Source of the DNA: Herbaspirillum chlorophenolicum
GTDB taxonomy: Bacteria > Pseudomonadota > Gammaproteobacteria > Burkholderiales > Burkholderiaceae_D
Assembly (NCBI RefSeq): GCF_001189955.1
Contig: NZ_LFLT01000013.1
Coordinates: 1 to 64,000 of the forward strand
Direction of reading: 5' to 3'
Length of the DNA stretch: 64,000 bases
The position numbers and the translations under genes are program-made. The notes beneath the pieces are model-generated. The model saw only the letters and a list, made by a program, of their open reading frames with translations. It searched no databases and had not been told where the DNA came from. Positions 49,309 through 61,744 of the stretch are shown here, piece after piece. How positions within the stretch are numbered: the first letter of the stretch is position 1; every line of letters begins with the position of its first letter.

Positions 49309-50316
49309 TCAAACCGGCCACAGCGGCGGCTCGTCCATCAGCGCGATCTGCTCGCGCAGCTCCAGGATGCGGTCTTGCCAGTAGCGTTGCGTGTTGAACC
49401 ATGGAAAGGCGACCGGAAATGCCGGATCGTCCCAGCGCCGCGCCAGCCAGGCCGAGTAATGGATCAGGCGCAAGGTACGCAGCGCCTCGATCAGGTAGAG
49501 CTCGCGCGGCTCGAATTCGCAGAAGCTTTCATAACCGGCCAGCAGGTCGGACAACTGGCGCACCATGTCGCCGCGCTCGCCCGAGAGCAACATCCACAAG
49601 TCCTGCACGGCCGGGCCGCTGCGGCTATCGTCGAAGTCGACGAAATGCGGACCGGCGTCGGTCCACAGCACATTGCCGACGTGGCAGTCGCCATGCAGGC
49701 GCAGTGCCCTCACCTCGCCGGCACGGTCGAAGCAGCGGCGCACGCCATCCAGCGCATGGTCGACGGTACTGAGCCAGGAGGCCTTGAGCTCATCCGGGAT
49801 GAAATTGTTGGAGAGCAGCCAGTCGCGCGGCTCCTCGCCGAAGCTGGCGATATCCAGCGCCGGACGCTCGGCGTAAGGCTGCTGCATGCCGACCGCATGG
49901 ATGCGGCCGATGAAACGCCCCATCCATTCCAGCGTGTCCGGATTGTCCAGCTCGGGCGCGCGTCCGCCGTGGCGGCGGAATACCGCGAAGCGAAAACCCG
50001 CGTGGCAATGCAGGGTCGCGCCGTTTTCCAGCGCCATCGCCGGTACTACCGGTATTTCCTCGTCGGCCAGTTGCTGCGAGAAGGCATGCTCTTCTAGGAT
50101 CTGCCCGGCGCTCCAGCGCAGCGGCCGGTAGAACTTGGCCACCAGCGGCGGCCCCTCTTCCATCCCGACCTGGTAAACGCGGTTTTCGTAGCTGTTCAAG
50201 GCCAGTAGCCGCCCATCGCCGAACAGGCCGACGCTGTCGAGGGCATCGAGCACCGTGTCGGGCGAGAGCGTAGCGAAGGAGGTGGCGTCGGGGAGATTGC
50301 TGGCGGATTCATTCAT
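49309..50316 (-). CDS. srkA: stress response serine/threonine kinase (SrkA/YihE/RdoA)
   Basis: 335-residue Ser/Thr kinase with an aminoglycoside-phosphotransferase-like fold. SrkA protects against envelope and oxidative stress and MazF-type death in E. coli. The catalytic loop is [12 protein letters not shown], the metal-binding Asp lies in [11 protein letters not shown] and the Lys in [25 protein letters not shown] near the N-terminus is a SrkA hallmark. Start at 50316 (MNESASN); the frame continues upstream through the divergent gene without homology. Likely co-transcribed with tag. Confidence 0.92.
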   Translation of the reverse strand: MNESASNLPDATSFATLSPDTVLDALDSVGLFGDGRLLALNSYENRVYQVGMEEGPPLVAKFYRPLRWSAGQILEEHAFSQQLADEEIPVVPAMALENGATLHCHAGFRFAVFRRHGGRAPELDNPDTLEWMGRFIGRIHAVGMQQPYAERPALDIASFGEEPRDWLLSNNFIPDELKASWLSTVDHALDGVRRCFDRAGEVRALRLHGDCHVGNVLWTDAGPHFVDFDDSRSGPAVQDLWMLLSGERGDMVRQLSDLLAGYESFCEFEPRELYLIEALRTLRLIHYSAWLARRWDDPAFPVAFPWFNTQRYWQDRILELREQIALMDEPPLWPV

Positions 50317-50460
50317 CCGGCTATTGTACTGGCGAGGCGGCGATCTACGTGTGTCAAAGACGCCTTCGCCGCAGTGAACAAACTGACAATGCTCGCACCG
50401 CTGGCCGAATGCAATTACACTGACCGCCTGATTGTCAGTAATTCGCACACCAAGGAAGCC

Positions 50461-51156
50461 ATGCACCTCGACCAGCCCCTTTCCGATGAAGAGTTCGACG
50501 AACTCGACGATTTTCTCCTGTCCGACCGCTGCGCCGACGACGTCATGACCATGGACACCCTGCACGGCTACCTGACCGCGCTGACCATCGGCCCGCAGGA
50601 AGTGCTGATGGCCGAATGGCTGCCGCGTGTCTGGGGCAGCCGTCCGGAAGATACGCCCAAGTTCAAGTCCGGCAAGGAAGCCGAGCGCATCACCAGCCTG
50701 ATTGCGCGCACCATGAACGAAATCGCCATCACATTCGAAGTGGCGCCCAAGGAATACGAACCCCTGTTTTGCGAGCGCGAACATGAGGGCAAGCCGCTGC
50801 TGGATGCGGAAGCCTGGGCCTGGGGTTTCTGGGAAGGCATACAACTGCGCGCCCAGCAATGGGACGAGATCTTCCACTCCGACCTGGCGCCCCTGATGCG
50901 CCCGATCTATCTATTGGGCTCGGAAGAACTGGAAGAGGAAGAGACCAGGCTGATCGACGATCCGGTCAAGACCCACAAGCTGGCAATCGAAATCGAATCG
51001 GCCATCCCGCATATCCAGCGCTACTGGGCGCCCAAGCGCAAGTCGGCCGTGGAGCAGGTACAGCGCGATGCCCCCAAGGTCGGCCGCAACGATCCCTGCC
51101 CTTGCGGCAGCGGCAAGAAATACAAGAAGTGCTGCGGCGCTGATGGCGAGGAGTGA
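50461..51156 (+). CDS. UPF0149/YecA family protein with C-terminal SEC-C motif
   Basis: 231-residue cytoplasmic protein. The first ~180 residues are the UPF0149/YgfB-YecA fold ([35 protein letters not shown]). The C-terminus carries a zinc-binding SEC-C motif, [19 protein letters not shown], with the four Cys as in SecA tails. SEC-C proteins can bind ribosomes or SecB, but this protein's role is not established. An AAGGAA ribosome site precedes the ATG. It diverges from srkA and ends at a strong terminator. Confidence 0.87.
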   Translation: MHLDQPLSDEEFDELDDFLLSDRCADDVMTMDTLHGYLTALTIGPQEVLMAEWLPRVWGSRPEDTPKFKSGKEAERITSLIARTMNEIAITFEVAPKEYEPLFCEREHEGKPLLDAEAWAWGFWEGIQLRAQQWDEIFHSDLAPLMRPIYLLGSEELEEEETRLIDDPVKTHKLAIEIESAIPHIQRYWAPKRKSAVEQVQRDAPKVGRNDPCPCGSGKKYKKCCGADGEE

Positions 51157-51202
51157 GCAAGCCCCTGGCCTGAACACATTGGACGGACAGACCGCGCAAT
51201 GA

Positions 51203-51240
51203 AAAAACGGCGCGCCGACATCAATCGGCGCGCCGTTTTT
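51203..51240. terminator. strong bidirectional terminator
   Basis: 16-bp perfect stem AAAAACGGCGCGCCGA (51203-51218) with its complement (51225-51240), CATCAA loop. It lies between convergent genes. Confidence 0.93.
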
Positions 51241-51279
51241 CATCAAAGGCAAGAATCGGGTCAGCCTCTCGTGGCCGGA

Positions 51280-51873
51280 TTACTCCTTGATGAAGTGCTC
51301 GCGGTAATACTTCAATTCTTCGATGGACTCGACGATGTCAGCCAGGGCCGTGTGCATCTGGCGCTTCTTGAAACCGGTGGAAATTTCCGGCTTCCAGCGC
51401 TTGCACAATTCCTTGAGCGTCGACACGTCCAGGTTGCGGTAGTGGAAGAACGCTTCCAGCTTCGGCATGCCGCGCACCATGAAGCGGCGGTCCTGGCAGA
51501 TCGAGTTGCCGCACATGGGCGACTTGCCGGCCGGCACGTATTTCTTCAGGAATTCGACCAGCACCTTCTCGGCTTCCGCCTCGGTCACGGTTGAAGCCTT
51601 GACGCGGTCGATCAGGCCCGAGCGGCCGTGGGTACCCTTGTTCCAGGCATCCATGCCATTGAGCACTTCGTCGGATTGATGGATCGCCAACACCGGACCT
51701 TCTCCCAGCACATTCAGCTCGGAGTCGGTCACCACGACCGCCACTTCGATGATGCGGTCGTTGTCCGGGTCGAGGCCGGTCATTTCCATGTCCACCCAGA
51801 CCAGGTTCATCTCATTCGTGCGGGCCGGTGCGGCAAGTGCTTGCCCAGCGTTGGCGTCGGCGGCTTGTGACAT
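51280..51873 (-). CDS. orn: oligoribonuclease
   Basis: 197-residue DEDDh 3'-5' exoribonuclease that degrades di- to penta-nucleotides, including pGpG from cyclic-di-GMP breakdown. The catalytic acidic residues Asp28 and Glu30 ([20 protein letters not shown]), the Asp of [12 protein letters not shown] and the final His-x-Asp of [11 protein letters not shown] are present. The start at 51873 gives a 21-residue N-terminal extension relative to E. coli Orn; it has an AAGGAAG ribosome site, whereas the ATG at 51810 has none. Functional link to the diguanylate cyclase at 40.8 kb is possible but generic. Confidence 0.94.
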   Translation of the reverse strand: MSQAADANAGQALAAPARTNEMNLVWVDMEMTGLDPDNDRIIEVAVVVTDSELNVLGEGPVLAIHQSDEVLNGMDAWNKGTHGRSGLIDRVKASTVTEAEAEKVLVEFLKKYVPAGKSPMCGNSICQDRRFMVRGMPKLEAFFHYRNLDVSTLKELCKRWKPEISTGFKKRQMHTALADIVESIEELKYYREHFIKE

Positions 51874-52021
51874 AATTCTTCCTTATCGATGCAATGGGCA
51901 AATGCCCATCTACAGGTTTATTCGTTCGCTTGCTGTATGGATTGATCGTCCTGCTGTACAGCGCTGCCGCCCAAGCGGCAGGCCGGACATTGAACCTCCG
52001 CCATTTTCGCACAGGGAAAGA

Positions 52022-53299
52022 ATGTCTTCACTCACGTTTTCGGTTTTGTTCGTCGCCTTCCTGGCCGCCAGCCTGGTAGTTCGCTTCTGGCTGGCCTCGC
52101 GCCATATCCGCCACGTACTGGCGCATCGCGCTGCCGTACCGGCCGAATTCGCCGAGAAAATCCCGCTGGCGGCGCACCAGAAGGCGGCCGACTATACCGT
52201 GGCACGCACCAAGTTCGGCCTGGTGACGCTGGCGATCAGCACCGCGGTACTGATCGCCTTCACGCTGCTGGGCGGGCTGCAATGGCTTTCCGGCACGATC
52301 CTGGGCTGGACCGGCGGCCCGGACATGTGGTACCAGATCGGCCTGGTGGCCGCCTTCGGCATCATCTCCGGCCTGGTCGACCTGCCCTTCGATTACTACC
52401 GCCAGTTCCGCCTTGAGGCCCGTTTCGGCTTCAACAAGATGACGCCCGGCCTGTTCTTCAGCGACATGGTCAAGCAATCGCTGATCGGCGCGGTCATCGG
52501 CCTGCCGCTGCTGTGGGTGGTGCTGACGCTGATGGAAAAAGCCGGTGCGCTGTGGTGGCTCTACACCTGGATCGTACTGTGCGCTTTCCAGTTGCTGATG
52601 CTGGTGATCTACCCCAGCTTCATCGCCCCGCTGTTCAACAAGTTCACTCCGCTGGAAGACGACAGCCTGCGCAGCCGCATCGAGGGCCTGATGCAGCGTG
52701 TCGGCTTTGCTTCCAAGGGCCTGTTCGTGATGGACGGCTCCAAGCGCAGCGCGCACGGCAACGCTTATTTCTCCGGCTTCGGCTCGGGCAAGCGCATCGT
52801 CTTCTTCGACACCCTGCTGGCACGCCTGGCGCCGCAAGAGATCGAGGCGGTACTGGCGCATGAACTGGGCCACTTCAAGCTCAAGCACATCGTCAAGCGC
52901 GTGACCGTGATGTTCGGCATCTCGCTGGCGTTCCTGGCGCTGCTGGGCTACCTCAAGGGCCAGGTGTGGTTCTACACTGGCTTGGGCGTGAACCCGCTGC
53001 TGTTCGGCAGCAACAATGCGATGGCGCTGATCCTGTTCATGCTGGCGCTGCCGATTTTCACTTTCCTGCTGTCGCCGTTGTCGTCGCTGACGTCGCGCAA
53101 GCATGAGTTCGAAGCCGATGCGTTCGCCGCCCAGCATACCAACGCGCAAGACCTGGTATCGGCGCTGGTCAAGCTCTACGAAGACAATGCCTCGACGCTC
53201 ACGCCCGATCCGCTGCACTCGGCCTTCTACGACTCGCACCCGCCAGCCTCGCTGCGCATTGGCCGCCTCAACCTGGCGCAAGGCGCCTCGGCCCACTAA
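52022..53299 (+). CDS. M48 family membrane metallopeptidase (Ste24/CAAX-protease type)
   Basis: 425-residue integral membrane zinc peptidase related to Ste24p. Multiple membrane segments flank the active site HELGH (280-284, VLAHELGHFKLKH), with the third zinc ligand in SRKHEFEADAFA. RLEARFGFNKMTPGLFFSD and IYPSFIAPLFNKFTPLE are family-conserved. Bacterial members are thought to take part in membrane-protein quality control; prenyl substrates are not expected. AGGGAAAG precedes the ATG. It is followed by phhB and rsgA, an arrangement suggesting one operon. Confidence 0.92.
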   Translation: MSSLTFSVLFVAFLAASLVVRFWLASRHIRHVLAHRAAVPAEFAEKIPLAAHQKAADYTVARTKFGLVTLAISTAVLIAFTLLGGLQWLSGTILGWTGGPDMWYQIGLVAAFGIISGLVDLPFDYYRQFRLEARFGFNKMTPGLFFSDMVKQSLIGAVIGLPLLWVVLTLMEKAGALWWLYTWIVLCAFQLLMLVIYPSFIAPLFNKFTPLEDDSLRSRIEGLMQRVGFASKGLFVMDGSKRSAHGNAYFSGFGSGKRIVFFDTLLARLAPQEIEAVLAHELGHFKLKHIVKRVTVMFGISLAFLALLGYLKGQVWFYTGLGVNPLLFGSNNAMALILFMLALPIFTFLLSPLSSLTSRKHEFEADAFAAQHTNAQDLVSALVKLYEDNASTLTPDPLHSAFYDSHPPASLRIGRLNLAQGASAH

Positions 53300-53349
53300 T
53301 GAACATGTTCCAGCTGCCGATAACGGCAACCGGAACCAAGGAGAATTCC

Positions 53350-53706
53350 ATGAGCATCACCGCAAACGAACTCGCTGCACGCCGCTGCTCCCACCAGACC
53401 GACGCGCTGGATGAAGCCGCCATCCAATCCCATCTGGCCGCCCTGCCCGACTGGAAGGTCGACGGCGGCAAGCTGGCGCGCAGCTTCGGCTTCAAGGACT
53501 ATTACCAGACCCTGGCCTTCGTCAATGCCATCGCCTGGGTGATCCACGCCGAAGACCACCACCCCGACCTGGCCGTCAGCTACAACCGCTGCGGCGTGAA
53601 GTTCGACACGCACAGCGTCAACAATGGCCGTGGTGGACTGTCGATCAACGACTTCATCTGCGCCGCCAAGGTAGATGCCGTGTTCGCCCAGCGCGCCGCG
53701 TCCTGA
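53350..53706 (+). CDS. phhB: pterin-4a-carbinolamine dehydratase
   Basis: 118-residue dehydratase that regenerates quinonoid dihydropterin after aromatic amino acid hydroxylation. The active-site motif is intact: [17 protein letters not shown], with the paired His. Length agrees with the family (about 100-118). AAGGAG lies 6-7 bases before the ATG at 53350. No phenylalanine hydroxylase gene is in the window. Its stop overlaps the rsgA start by one base (TGATG). Confidence 0.92.
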   Translation: MSITANELAARRCSHQTDALDEAAIQSHLAALPDWKVDGGKLARSFGFKDYYQTLAFVNAIAWVIHAEDHHPDLAVSYNRCGVKFDTHSVNNGRGGLSINDFICAAKVDAVFAQRAAS

Positions 53707-54638
53707 TGGCATCGAAGAAACCCCACGCCGCACCGCGCCAGGCAGCCGGCGCACTGGAAGCCGGCCTGGTGATTGCCGCCCACGGGCGGCATTATCTTGT
53801 CCAGGCCGGTGAACAGAAACTGCAATGCGTCACCCGCGGCAAGAAGAGCGATGTGGCCGTCGGCGACCGCATCCGTTTCGCCCGCACCTCGCCCAACCAG
53901 GGTGTGGTGGAATCCATCGACGAGCGCAAGACGCTGCTGTACCGCTCCGACCAGTACAAGTCCAAGCTGCTGGCCGCCAACGTCACGCAATTGTTCATCG
54001 TGGTGGCAACCGAACCCAGCTTCTCGGACGACCTGGTGTCGCGCTCGCTGGTGGCGGCCGAATCGGCCGGCGTAGCTCCCCACCTGATCCTGAACAAAAC
54101 CGATATCGAAGAGGCGCTGCCGAAGACGCGCGAGCGCCTGCAGGTCTACTCCCGGCTGGGATATCCGGTGCACGAAGTCTCGGCCAAGGCGCAACCGGAA
54201 GAGACCCGCGCCGCCTTCATGCCGCTGCTGCAGAACCAGAGCACCATCCTGATCGGCCAGTCCGGCATGGGCAAGTCCTCGCTGATCAACCTGATCATCC
54301 CCGACGCCGACATCGCCGTGCGCGAAATCTCGGCGGCATTGGACACCGGCAAGCACACCACCACCTTCACCCGCCTGTACCGGATGGATGAAGAAACCAG
54401 CATCATCGATTCGCCCGGCTTCCAGGAATTCGGCCTGTACCAGCTGAGCGAAGGCATGCTGGAACGCGCCTTCCGGGACTTCATGCCGTACCTGGGAAAA
54501 TGCCGCTTCTACAACTGCCACCATCTCAACGAACCTGGCTGCGCGGTGCTGGAAGCGGTGCAGTCCGGCGAGATCGCGCCGATGCGGCACCAGTTGTATG
54601 CGCAGTTGGTGCATGAGTCGTCACAGACGTTGTATTAA
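53706..54638 (+). CDS. rsgA: small ribosomal subunit biogenesis GTPase RsgA
   Basis: 310-residue circularly permuted GTPase assisting late 30S maturation. An N-terminal OB fold is followed by the G motifs in permuted order: G4 LILNKTDI (127-134), then G1 GQSGMGKSS (184-192), G2 with [10 protein letters not shown] and G3 [11 protein letters not shown]. The C-terminal zinc finger has [14 protein letters not shown]. It is translationally coupled to phhB and ends before a terminator. Confidence 0.95.
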   Translation: MASKKPHAAPRQAAGALEAGLVIAAHGRHYLVQAGEQKLQCVTRGKKSDVAVGDRIRFARTSPNQGVVESIDERKTLLYRSDQYKSKLLAANVTQLFIVVATEPSFSDDLVSRSLVAAESAGVAPHLILNKTDIEEALPKTRERLQVYSRLGYPVHEVSAKAQPEETRAAFMPLLQNQSTILIGQSGMGKSSLINLIIPDADIAVREISAALDTGKHTTTFTRLYRMDEETSIIDSPGFQEFGLYQLSEGMLERAFRDFMPYLGKCRFYNCHHLNEPGCAVLEAVQSGEIAPMRHQLYAQLVHESSQTLY

Positions 54639-54652
54639 GCGTAGCTGCCAAA

Positions 54653-54687
54653 GAAAACGGCCGCCTCGATAATCGGCGGCCGTTTTC
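54653..54687. terminator. bidirectional intrinsic terminator
   Basis: 13-bp stem GAAAACGGCCGCC (54653-54665) with GGCGGCCGTTTTC (54675-54687). Convergent rsgA and receptor genes flank it. Confidence 0.88.
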
Positions 54688-54703
54688 ACGTTCTCTTCTG
54701 GCG

Positions 54704-56857
54704 TCAGAACTTATGATTTGCACTTAACAAAACGCTGCGCGGTGAACCGGGCATGATCTGCGACAGCCCAGTCGAGCTGGAGTAATACTGGCGATTGGTG
54801 AGATTGGTCACAGCCAGCGTCAGTTCGGTTTTGGAAAAACGGTAACCGACCTTGCCATCCCAGCGGGTATAAGCCGGCAAATCGAGCCGGTTGGCGATAT
54901 CGACGTAGCGCGAGCCTTCATAGACAAGGCCAGCTTCCGAGAAAAATCCGAAGGTTGGTGCATAACCCAAAAACACGCTGCCATTGGCGCCGGAGACGCC
55001 CACCGAACGTTTGCCCGCCAAATTCGCGGCCGGGCAGTTTGTCCCTCTGCAAAGAGGTGCCTCGACGATGCGCGCACGCTGGAGGGCAAATCCGCTGCGG
55101 ACAAACCAATTGGGGGCCAGTTGGCCGTTGACCGACAGTTCCACTCCTCGATTTCGCTCCAGCCCGCTGATCACGAACAAGTTCGGATTGCTGGAAACCT
55201 GGGTACGCCGGTTGTACAAGTCCAGCTGAAATACGGATAGGGTCGTGCTGATCTTCTTGTCCAGCCAATCGCTTTTCACTCCGACCTCGTATTGCCGGCT
55301 GGACTGAGGCTCCAACGCATTGTTGGAAACGGTGCTGGCGCCGGTGCCGGTGTCCAGCCCGACCGTATCCGCTCCGCCGCTGGGGATGAAGCTCTTGCTG
55401 TACGAGGCATAAAAGCTGTGGTCTGCCAGCGGCGACCAAACCACACCCAATCTCGGGCTCAGTGCAGAAGTCATGCGCGCGGCGCGGCCTCCTCCTGTCG
55501 TCCGGCTGGTGGAGTCGGCGGCAAAACGGTCCCATCTCAAACCCGCCAGCATCTTCCATTGCGGCGAAAACGTCAGTTGGTCCTGCGCATATAAGGCAAT
55601 GCCGTCCGCACGGTGCAAGCTGTTAGTGGACAAAGCCGGTGGCGCCAATGCATCAGGCGCCTTGGATGGATTCAACAGAGACACGCTGCTGGAAGGGCTG
55701 CGTGAATACAACGTCGGTTGCCGGCGTTCCACAGTGTATTCAGCGCCGAACAACATGTCGTGACGCACAGCACCGGTCACGGTGTTGCCTTCCAGCTCCA
55801 GATTATTCTGCCAGTTGCGCTGATGCAGGTTCTGCTGCCAGCGCGCACGCGTCACCATGTTGTTATTGACCCCGGTCAGTCCGGTCGCGAAGGTATTGTC
55901 GAAGATGCTGTTCAGATGGAGCATGCCCAGCGTGTAGCGCAGCTTCCAATCCTGGTCGATCCTGTGCTCCAGCGTGGAGCGCAGGTATAGCGTGCTGTCC
56001 TTGATGTAGTCGCGACTCGGCACGCCGTAGGTGGTTGCCCGGTTCGCCGGCGGCAACTGGTAGGGACTGCGGTCATTACGGCGCCAGGCCGGCATGCCGC
56101 GATCCGGGGTGCGGTCGAATTCTGAGAACTCCGTTTGCAGCAGCCATGAAGTTCGACCGTCATCCCACTTCAGCGAAGGAGCGATGTATTGGCGCGAACT
56201 GTTGACGCCATCGCGAAAGCTGTTGGCATGCGCGCGGCCGGCATTGATGCGCATGGCCCATTGCTCGCTCAGTACCTTGTTCACATCCGCGGCAAAACCC
56301 AGGCGGCTGTAACTTCCGGCAAATACCTTGAGGCTGCTCTGGACATCCGCTCCCGGCTGCTTGCTGATGCGGTTGATCACCCCACCGCCGCTGCCACGGC
56401 CGTAGAGTACCGCGGCCGGCCCCTTCAGGATTTCGATGCGTTCGATATTGCCCAGGCTGCGCACGTACTGCGCGTCGTCGCGGATGCCGTCGAGGAAGAC
56501 ATCGCCGGCACTGGAGAAGCCACGGATCTTGAAGGAGTCGAAACGCGTATCGGAGTTGTTGGTAATGCCAGGCACGCCCGCCAGCGCCTCGGCCATGGTT
56601 TGTGCGCCGTAAGAGGCGGCTTCTTCCATGTTCACGCTGTTGACGGTTTGCGGCACATCCCTGAGATCCGTCGCTGTACGGGTCGCAGTCGATACCTTGC
56701 CCGGGCGCGGGTCGTAATGGCTGCGCTCGCCGGAAATTTCAATATGCGGCAGCCTGTCATCAACTTCGCCTTCTGCGAAAGCGGAGGTGGAAAAAAGGGA
56801 GGAAAAGGCCAGCGCCATCACGCTGAGGCGACGCTCGGAAATGCATTGGGTAGGCAT
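54704..56857 (-). CDS. TonB-dependent siderophore receptor
   Basis: 717-residue outer-membrane ferric-siderophore receptor. A signal peptide ends at STSAFA. The plug domain follows (ATDLRDVPQTVNSVNMEEA, FDSFKIRGFSSAGDVFLDG, IEILKGPAAVLYGRGSGGG), and the 22-strand barrel ends in the aromatic C-terminus SANHKF required for BAM-dependent insertion. Similar to FhuE/FptA-type receptors; the siderophore cannot be specified. A Fur box lies 69 bases upstream. No siderophore biosynthesis or FecIR genes are nearby. The start is the ATG at 56857 although it lacks a clear ribosome site; a TTG at 56896 is an alternative. Confidence 0.93.
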   Translation of the reverse strand: MPTQCISERRLSVMALAFSSLFSTSAFAEGEVDDRLPHIEISGERSHYDPRPGKVSTATRTATDLRDVPQTVNSVNMEEAASYGAQTMAEALAGVPGITNNSDTRFDSFKIRGFSSAGDVFLDGIRDDAQYVRSLGNIERIEILKGPAAVLYGRGSGGGVINRISKQPGADVQSSLKVFAGSYSRLGFAADVNKVLSEQWAMRINAGRAHANSFRDGVNSSRQYIAPSLKWDDGRTSWLLQTEFSEFDRTPDRGMPAWRRNDRSPYQLPPANRATTYGVPSRDYIKDSTLYLRSTLEHRIDQDWKLRYTLGMLHLNSIFDNTFATGLTGVNNNMVTRARWQQNLHQRNWQNNLELEGNTVTGAVRHDMLFGAEYTVERRQPTLYSRSPSSSVSLLNPSKAPDALAPPALSTNSLHRADGIALYAQDQLTFSPQWKMLAGLRWDRFAADSTSRTTGGGRAARMTSALSPRLGVVWSPLADHSFYASYSKSFIPSGGADTVGLDTGTGASTVSNNALEPQSSRQYEVGVKSDWLDKKISTTLSVFQLDLYNRRTQVSSNPNLFVISGLERNRGVELSVNGQLAPNWFVRSGFALQRARIVEAPLCRGTNCPAANLAGKRSVGVSGANGSVFLGYAPTFGFFSEAGLVYEGSRYVDIANRLDLPAYTRWDGKVGYRFSKTELTLAVTNLTNRQYYSSSTGLSQIMPGSPRSVLLSANHKF

Positions 56858-56925
56858 GGATTGAATGAGGACCCGGACAGGCCCCTCTCTGGTCAAAATG
56901 GAGGGGCAATTCTAGACCCACAAAC

Positions 56926-56944
56926 AACAACGATTCTCATTAAC
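56926..56944 (-). promoter_or_regulatory. Fur box
   Basis: On the minus strand the 19-mer GTTAATGAGAATCGTTGTT matches 14 of 19 positions of the Fur consensus GATAATGATAATCATTATC. It is about 70 bases upstream of the siderophore receptor start, so iron repression is expected. Confidence 0.72.
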
Positions 56945-57264
56945 ACCAACACCGGAATGCGATAGCGCCAATAAATCACAAAACATGGCACCCACCTTGC
57001 AACAAATGAAAGAAACTCCCAGATGTATTTCTGAAGCTTGATTTTTTGACATGCGGGACCGACGGCAAGCCGACATTGCTCCTTTTCGTCGCCACCCAAC
57101 CTCCATCCGTCCAGGACAGCGATACGTCGCCGCAGGCACAGCGCGGGCTGCGGCCCGGTTTCTTCAAGGCAACCCCGTTGGGTATCTTTTTGCCCTGAAT
57201 CCCTTATAATCTAAGCAGTTATAACGATCGGCGGCAGGCGCCACGCTAGCCGCCGTTTTCATTT
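56945..57264. other. intergenic region upstream of argF
   Basis: Together with the receptor leader this is a gap of about 407 bases. It holds the Fur box, a TATAAT box at 57205-57210 with poor -35, and the hairpin immediately before argF. I see no other gene or RNA. Confidence 0.45.
57205..57255 (+). promoter_or_regulatory. argF promoter element and leader hairpin
   Basis: A perfect -10 TATAAT (57205-57210) predicts a leader of about 48 bases. That leader contains CGGCGGC (57229-57235) pairing with GCCGCCG (57249-57255), followed by GTTTTC and then the argF ATG 9 bases after the stem. No Shine-Dalgarno is visible, so the hairpin may govern translation initiation or termination. Confidence 0.45.
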
Positions 57265-59566
<2,302 letters not shown>

Positions 59567-59600
59567 CCGTCTTCAACCGAGAGATCTGAAAGAATTTCTG

Positions 59601-59915
59601 ATGAGCACCCAATTCGACAACGTCACCGTCCTGAAAAAGGGCAATGTCTATTTTGATGGCAAGTGTGTTTCGCACACTGTGCTGTTTGCCGACGGCACCA
59701 AGAAGACCCTGGGCGTCATCCTGCCCTCGTCGCTCAATTTCGGCACCGCTTCGCCGGAAATCATGGAAATCGTCAGCGGCAGCTGCCGTATCCGCCTCAA
59801 GGGCGAGGAAGCCTGGAATACCTATGGCGCCGGCACCCAGTTCAGCGTTCCGGGCAATTCGTCCTTCGATATCGAAGTAACGGAGACCGTGGATTACGTC
59901 TGCCATTACGGCTGA
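59601..59915 (+). CDS. ppnP: pyrimidine/purine nucleoside phosphorylase
   Basis: 104-residue cupin-fold phosphorylase (formerly UPF0345/DUF1255, YaiE) that cleaves several nucleosides with phosphate to ribose-1-phosphate and base. The family sequence is evident: [40 protein letters not shown] and [13 protein letters not shown]. Length equals that of E. coli PpnP (94) plus a short extension. Located behind argG, ending at a terminator. Confidence 0.93.
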   Translation: MSTQFDNVTVLKKGNVYFDGKCVSHTVLFADGTKKTLGVILPSSLNFGTASPEIMEIVSGSCRIRLKGEEAWNTYGAGTQFSVPGNSSFDIEVTETVDYVCHYG

Positions 59916-59938
59916 TCGCCTGCGCTGGCAACGACATG

Positions 59939-59969
59939 AAAAAACGCCGGTCTCGACCGGCGTTTTTTT
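59939..59969. terminator. bidirectional intrinsic terminator
   Basis: 13-bp stem AAAAAACGCCGGT (59939-59951) with its complement (59956-59968), CTCG tetraloop and T7; convergent ppnP and murB. Confidence 0.93.
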
Positions 59970-59997
59970 ATTGGACAAGCATTTCAATCGGCTCAGC

Positions 59998-61023
59998 TCA
60001 GACAAACACCGGTTCCGGTTCCAGCTCCACCCCGAACTTCCCGCGCACATCCGCCTGAATCGCCCGCGCCAGCGCCGCCACCTCAGCCCCGCTGGCGCCG
60101 CCCCGATTGACCAGCACCAGCGCCTGCTTCTCGTACACACCGGCCGCGCCCAGCGACCTGCCCTTCCAGCCACACTGGTCGATCAGCCAGCCTGCGGCCA
60201 GCTTGTAGCGGCCATCGTCCTGGCGATAACTCACCAGGCCGGCATGCTGCGCCAAGAGGGCTTCGCGCTGCTGCGCGCTGACGATGGGGTTCTTGAAGAA
60301 ACTGCCGGCATTGCCGATCTGCGCCGGATCGGGCAGCTTGCGCGTGCGGATGGTGATGACGGCATCGGCGATGTCGCGCGCGCTGGGTTCGGTGATCTGC
60401 CTGTCGGCCAGGGCCTGCGCCACGTCGGCGTAGTTTGCATTAGCCTGCCATTTCCTGGGCAAGGCGAATGTGACATCCAGCACCACGGCGTTATCGCGAA
60501 GCGCATGCTTGAACACGCTGTCGCGATAGCCGAAGCGGCAGGCTGGGCCGTCCAGAACGATCACTTCGCCGGTGGAAAAATCGAAGGCAGTCAGGGAATG
60601 AAAACGGTCCTTGACCTCGACTCCGTAGGCGCCGATGTTCTGGATAGGCGCGGCACCCACGCTGCCCGGAATCAGCGACAGATTCTCCAGTCCGCCCAAC
60701 CCCTGGGCCAGCGTCCATTGCACGAAGCCGTGCCAGTTTTCGCCGGCCGCTGCGCGCACGTAGGTGAATTCGCTGTCTTCGCCAACCACGGCGATGCCGC
60801 GGCCGCACATGTGCAGCACCAGGCCGGGAAAGTCGCGCGTCAGCAGCAGGTTGCTGCCGCCGCCTAGCACCAGGCGCGGCAAGCCGGACAGCCCGGCGTC
60901 GTTGCGCACCGCGCGCAGGATATCGGGGCCATCCACAGCCAGGTAGGCCTGCGCACAGGCATCGATGCCGAAGGTATTGAGTGCGCGCAGGGAAAAATCG
61001 CGCTGTACGGGGATTGGGAACAT
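59998..61023 (-). CDS. murB: UDP-N-acetylenolpyruvoylglucosamine reductase
   Basis: 341-residue FAD enzyme reducing UDP-GlcNAc-enolpyruvate to UDP-MurNAc with NADPH in peptidoglycan synthesis. FAD-binding [16 protein letters not shown], the [17 protein letters not shown] loop, FGYRDSVFK and the catalytic Ser in NAGSFFKNP are present, identifying a type I MurB. The start at 61023 matches the family's short N-terminus (LRALNTFGI); further upstream frame is non-homologous. Confidence 0.95.
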   Translation of the reverse strand: MFPIPVQRDFSLRALNTFGIDACAQAYLAVDGPDILRAVRNDAGLSGLPRLVLGGGSNLLLTRDFPGLVLHMCGRGIAVVGEDSEFTYVRAAAGENWHGFVQWTLAQGLGGLENLSLIPGSVGAAPIQNIGAYGVEVKDRFHSLTAFDFSTGEVIVLDGPACRFGYRDSVFKHALRDNAVVLDVTFALPRKWQANANYADVAQALADRQITEPSARDIADAVITIRTRKLPDPAQIGNAGSFFKNPIVSAQQREALLAQHAGLVSYRQDDGRYKLAAGWLIDQCGWKGRSLGAAGVYEKQALVLVNRGGASGAEVAALARAIQADVRGKFGVELEPEPVFV

Positions 61024-61182
61024 AAGGGCTGGATTATAGCCGCTCGCGCAGCGCCATCGCACGGCCTGTCCCGCCAGACAGTGTCTGTCGGCGCACATGC
61101 CATAGCCCTGCCGCCGCCAGTCCGTTAAAATCTCGTTCGTAACGCCGGAACCCTCCGGTTGCAAGAATAAAAGGATATTGCC

Positions 61183-61668
61183 ATGCCCTCATTTGATACC
61201 GTCTGCGAAGCCAACCTGGTCGAAGTCAAGAATGCCGTCGAGCAGGCCAACAAGGAAATCTCCACCCGCTTCGACTTCAAGGGCACCGATGCCCGCGTCG
61301 AGCAAAAAGAGCGTGAACTGACCGCGTATGCGGATTCGGACTTCCAGCTGAGCCAGGTGCGCGACGTGCTGACCAACAAGATGACCAAGCGCAACGTCGA
61401 TGTGCGCTTCCTCGACGAAGGCAAGATCGAGAAGATCGGCGGCGACAAGGTCAAGCAGGTGATCAAGGTCAAGAACGGTATCGAGAGCGACGATGCCAAG
61501 AAGATCGTGCGCGTCATCAAGGACAGCAAGATGAAAGTGCAGGCCAGCATCCAGGGCGATGCCGTGCGCATCACCGGCGCCAAGCGCGACGACCTGCAGG
61601 CCGCCATGGCGCTGCTGCGCAAGGAAGTGAAGGACATCCCGCTGGAATTCAACAACTTCCGCGATTGA
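61183..61668 (+). CDS. yajQ: YajQ family cyclic-di-GMP-binding protein (UPF0234)
   Basis: 161-residue YajQ protein with two ferredoxin-like domains; homologues in Xanthomonas and Pseudomonas bind cyclic-di-GMP and modulate transcription. Conserved sequence includes [29 protein letters not shown] and [28 protein letters not shown] precedes the ATG. The gene diverges from murB and is followed by a terminator. Confidence 0.94.
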   Translation: MPSFDTVCEANLVEVKNAVEQANKEISTRFDFKGTDARVEQKERELTAYADSDFQLSQVRDVLTNKMTKRNVDVRFLDEGKIEKIGGDKVKQVIKVKNGIESDDAKKIVRVIKDSKMKVQASIQGDAVRITGAKRDDLQAAMALLRKEVKDIPLEFNNFRD

Positions 61669-61692
61669 TCCTCCCTGCCTGCAGCCCGAATG

Positions 61693-61721
61693 AAAACGCC
61701 GGCGCAATGCCGGCGTTTTTT
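61693..61721. terminator. bidirectional intrinsic terminator
   Basis: AAAACGCCGGC (61693-61703) and GCCGGCGTTTT (61709-61719), GCAAT loop, T6. Confidence 0.9.
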
Positions 61722-61744
61722 ATTGGCGCATCGATGCGTCTTGC

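Noticed and set aside
51894-52079. A 61-codon plus-strand frame with a signal-peptide-like start between orn and the M48 gene
   Set aside because: It overlaps the M48 peptidase start in another frame, has no ribosome site and its second half is Arg/His/Cys-rich without homology.
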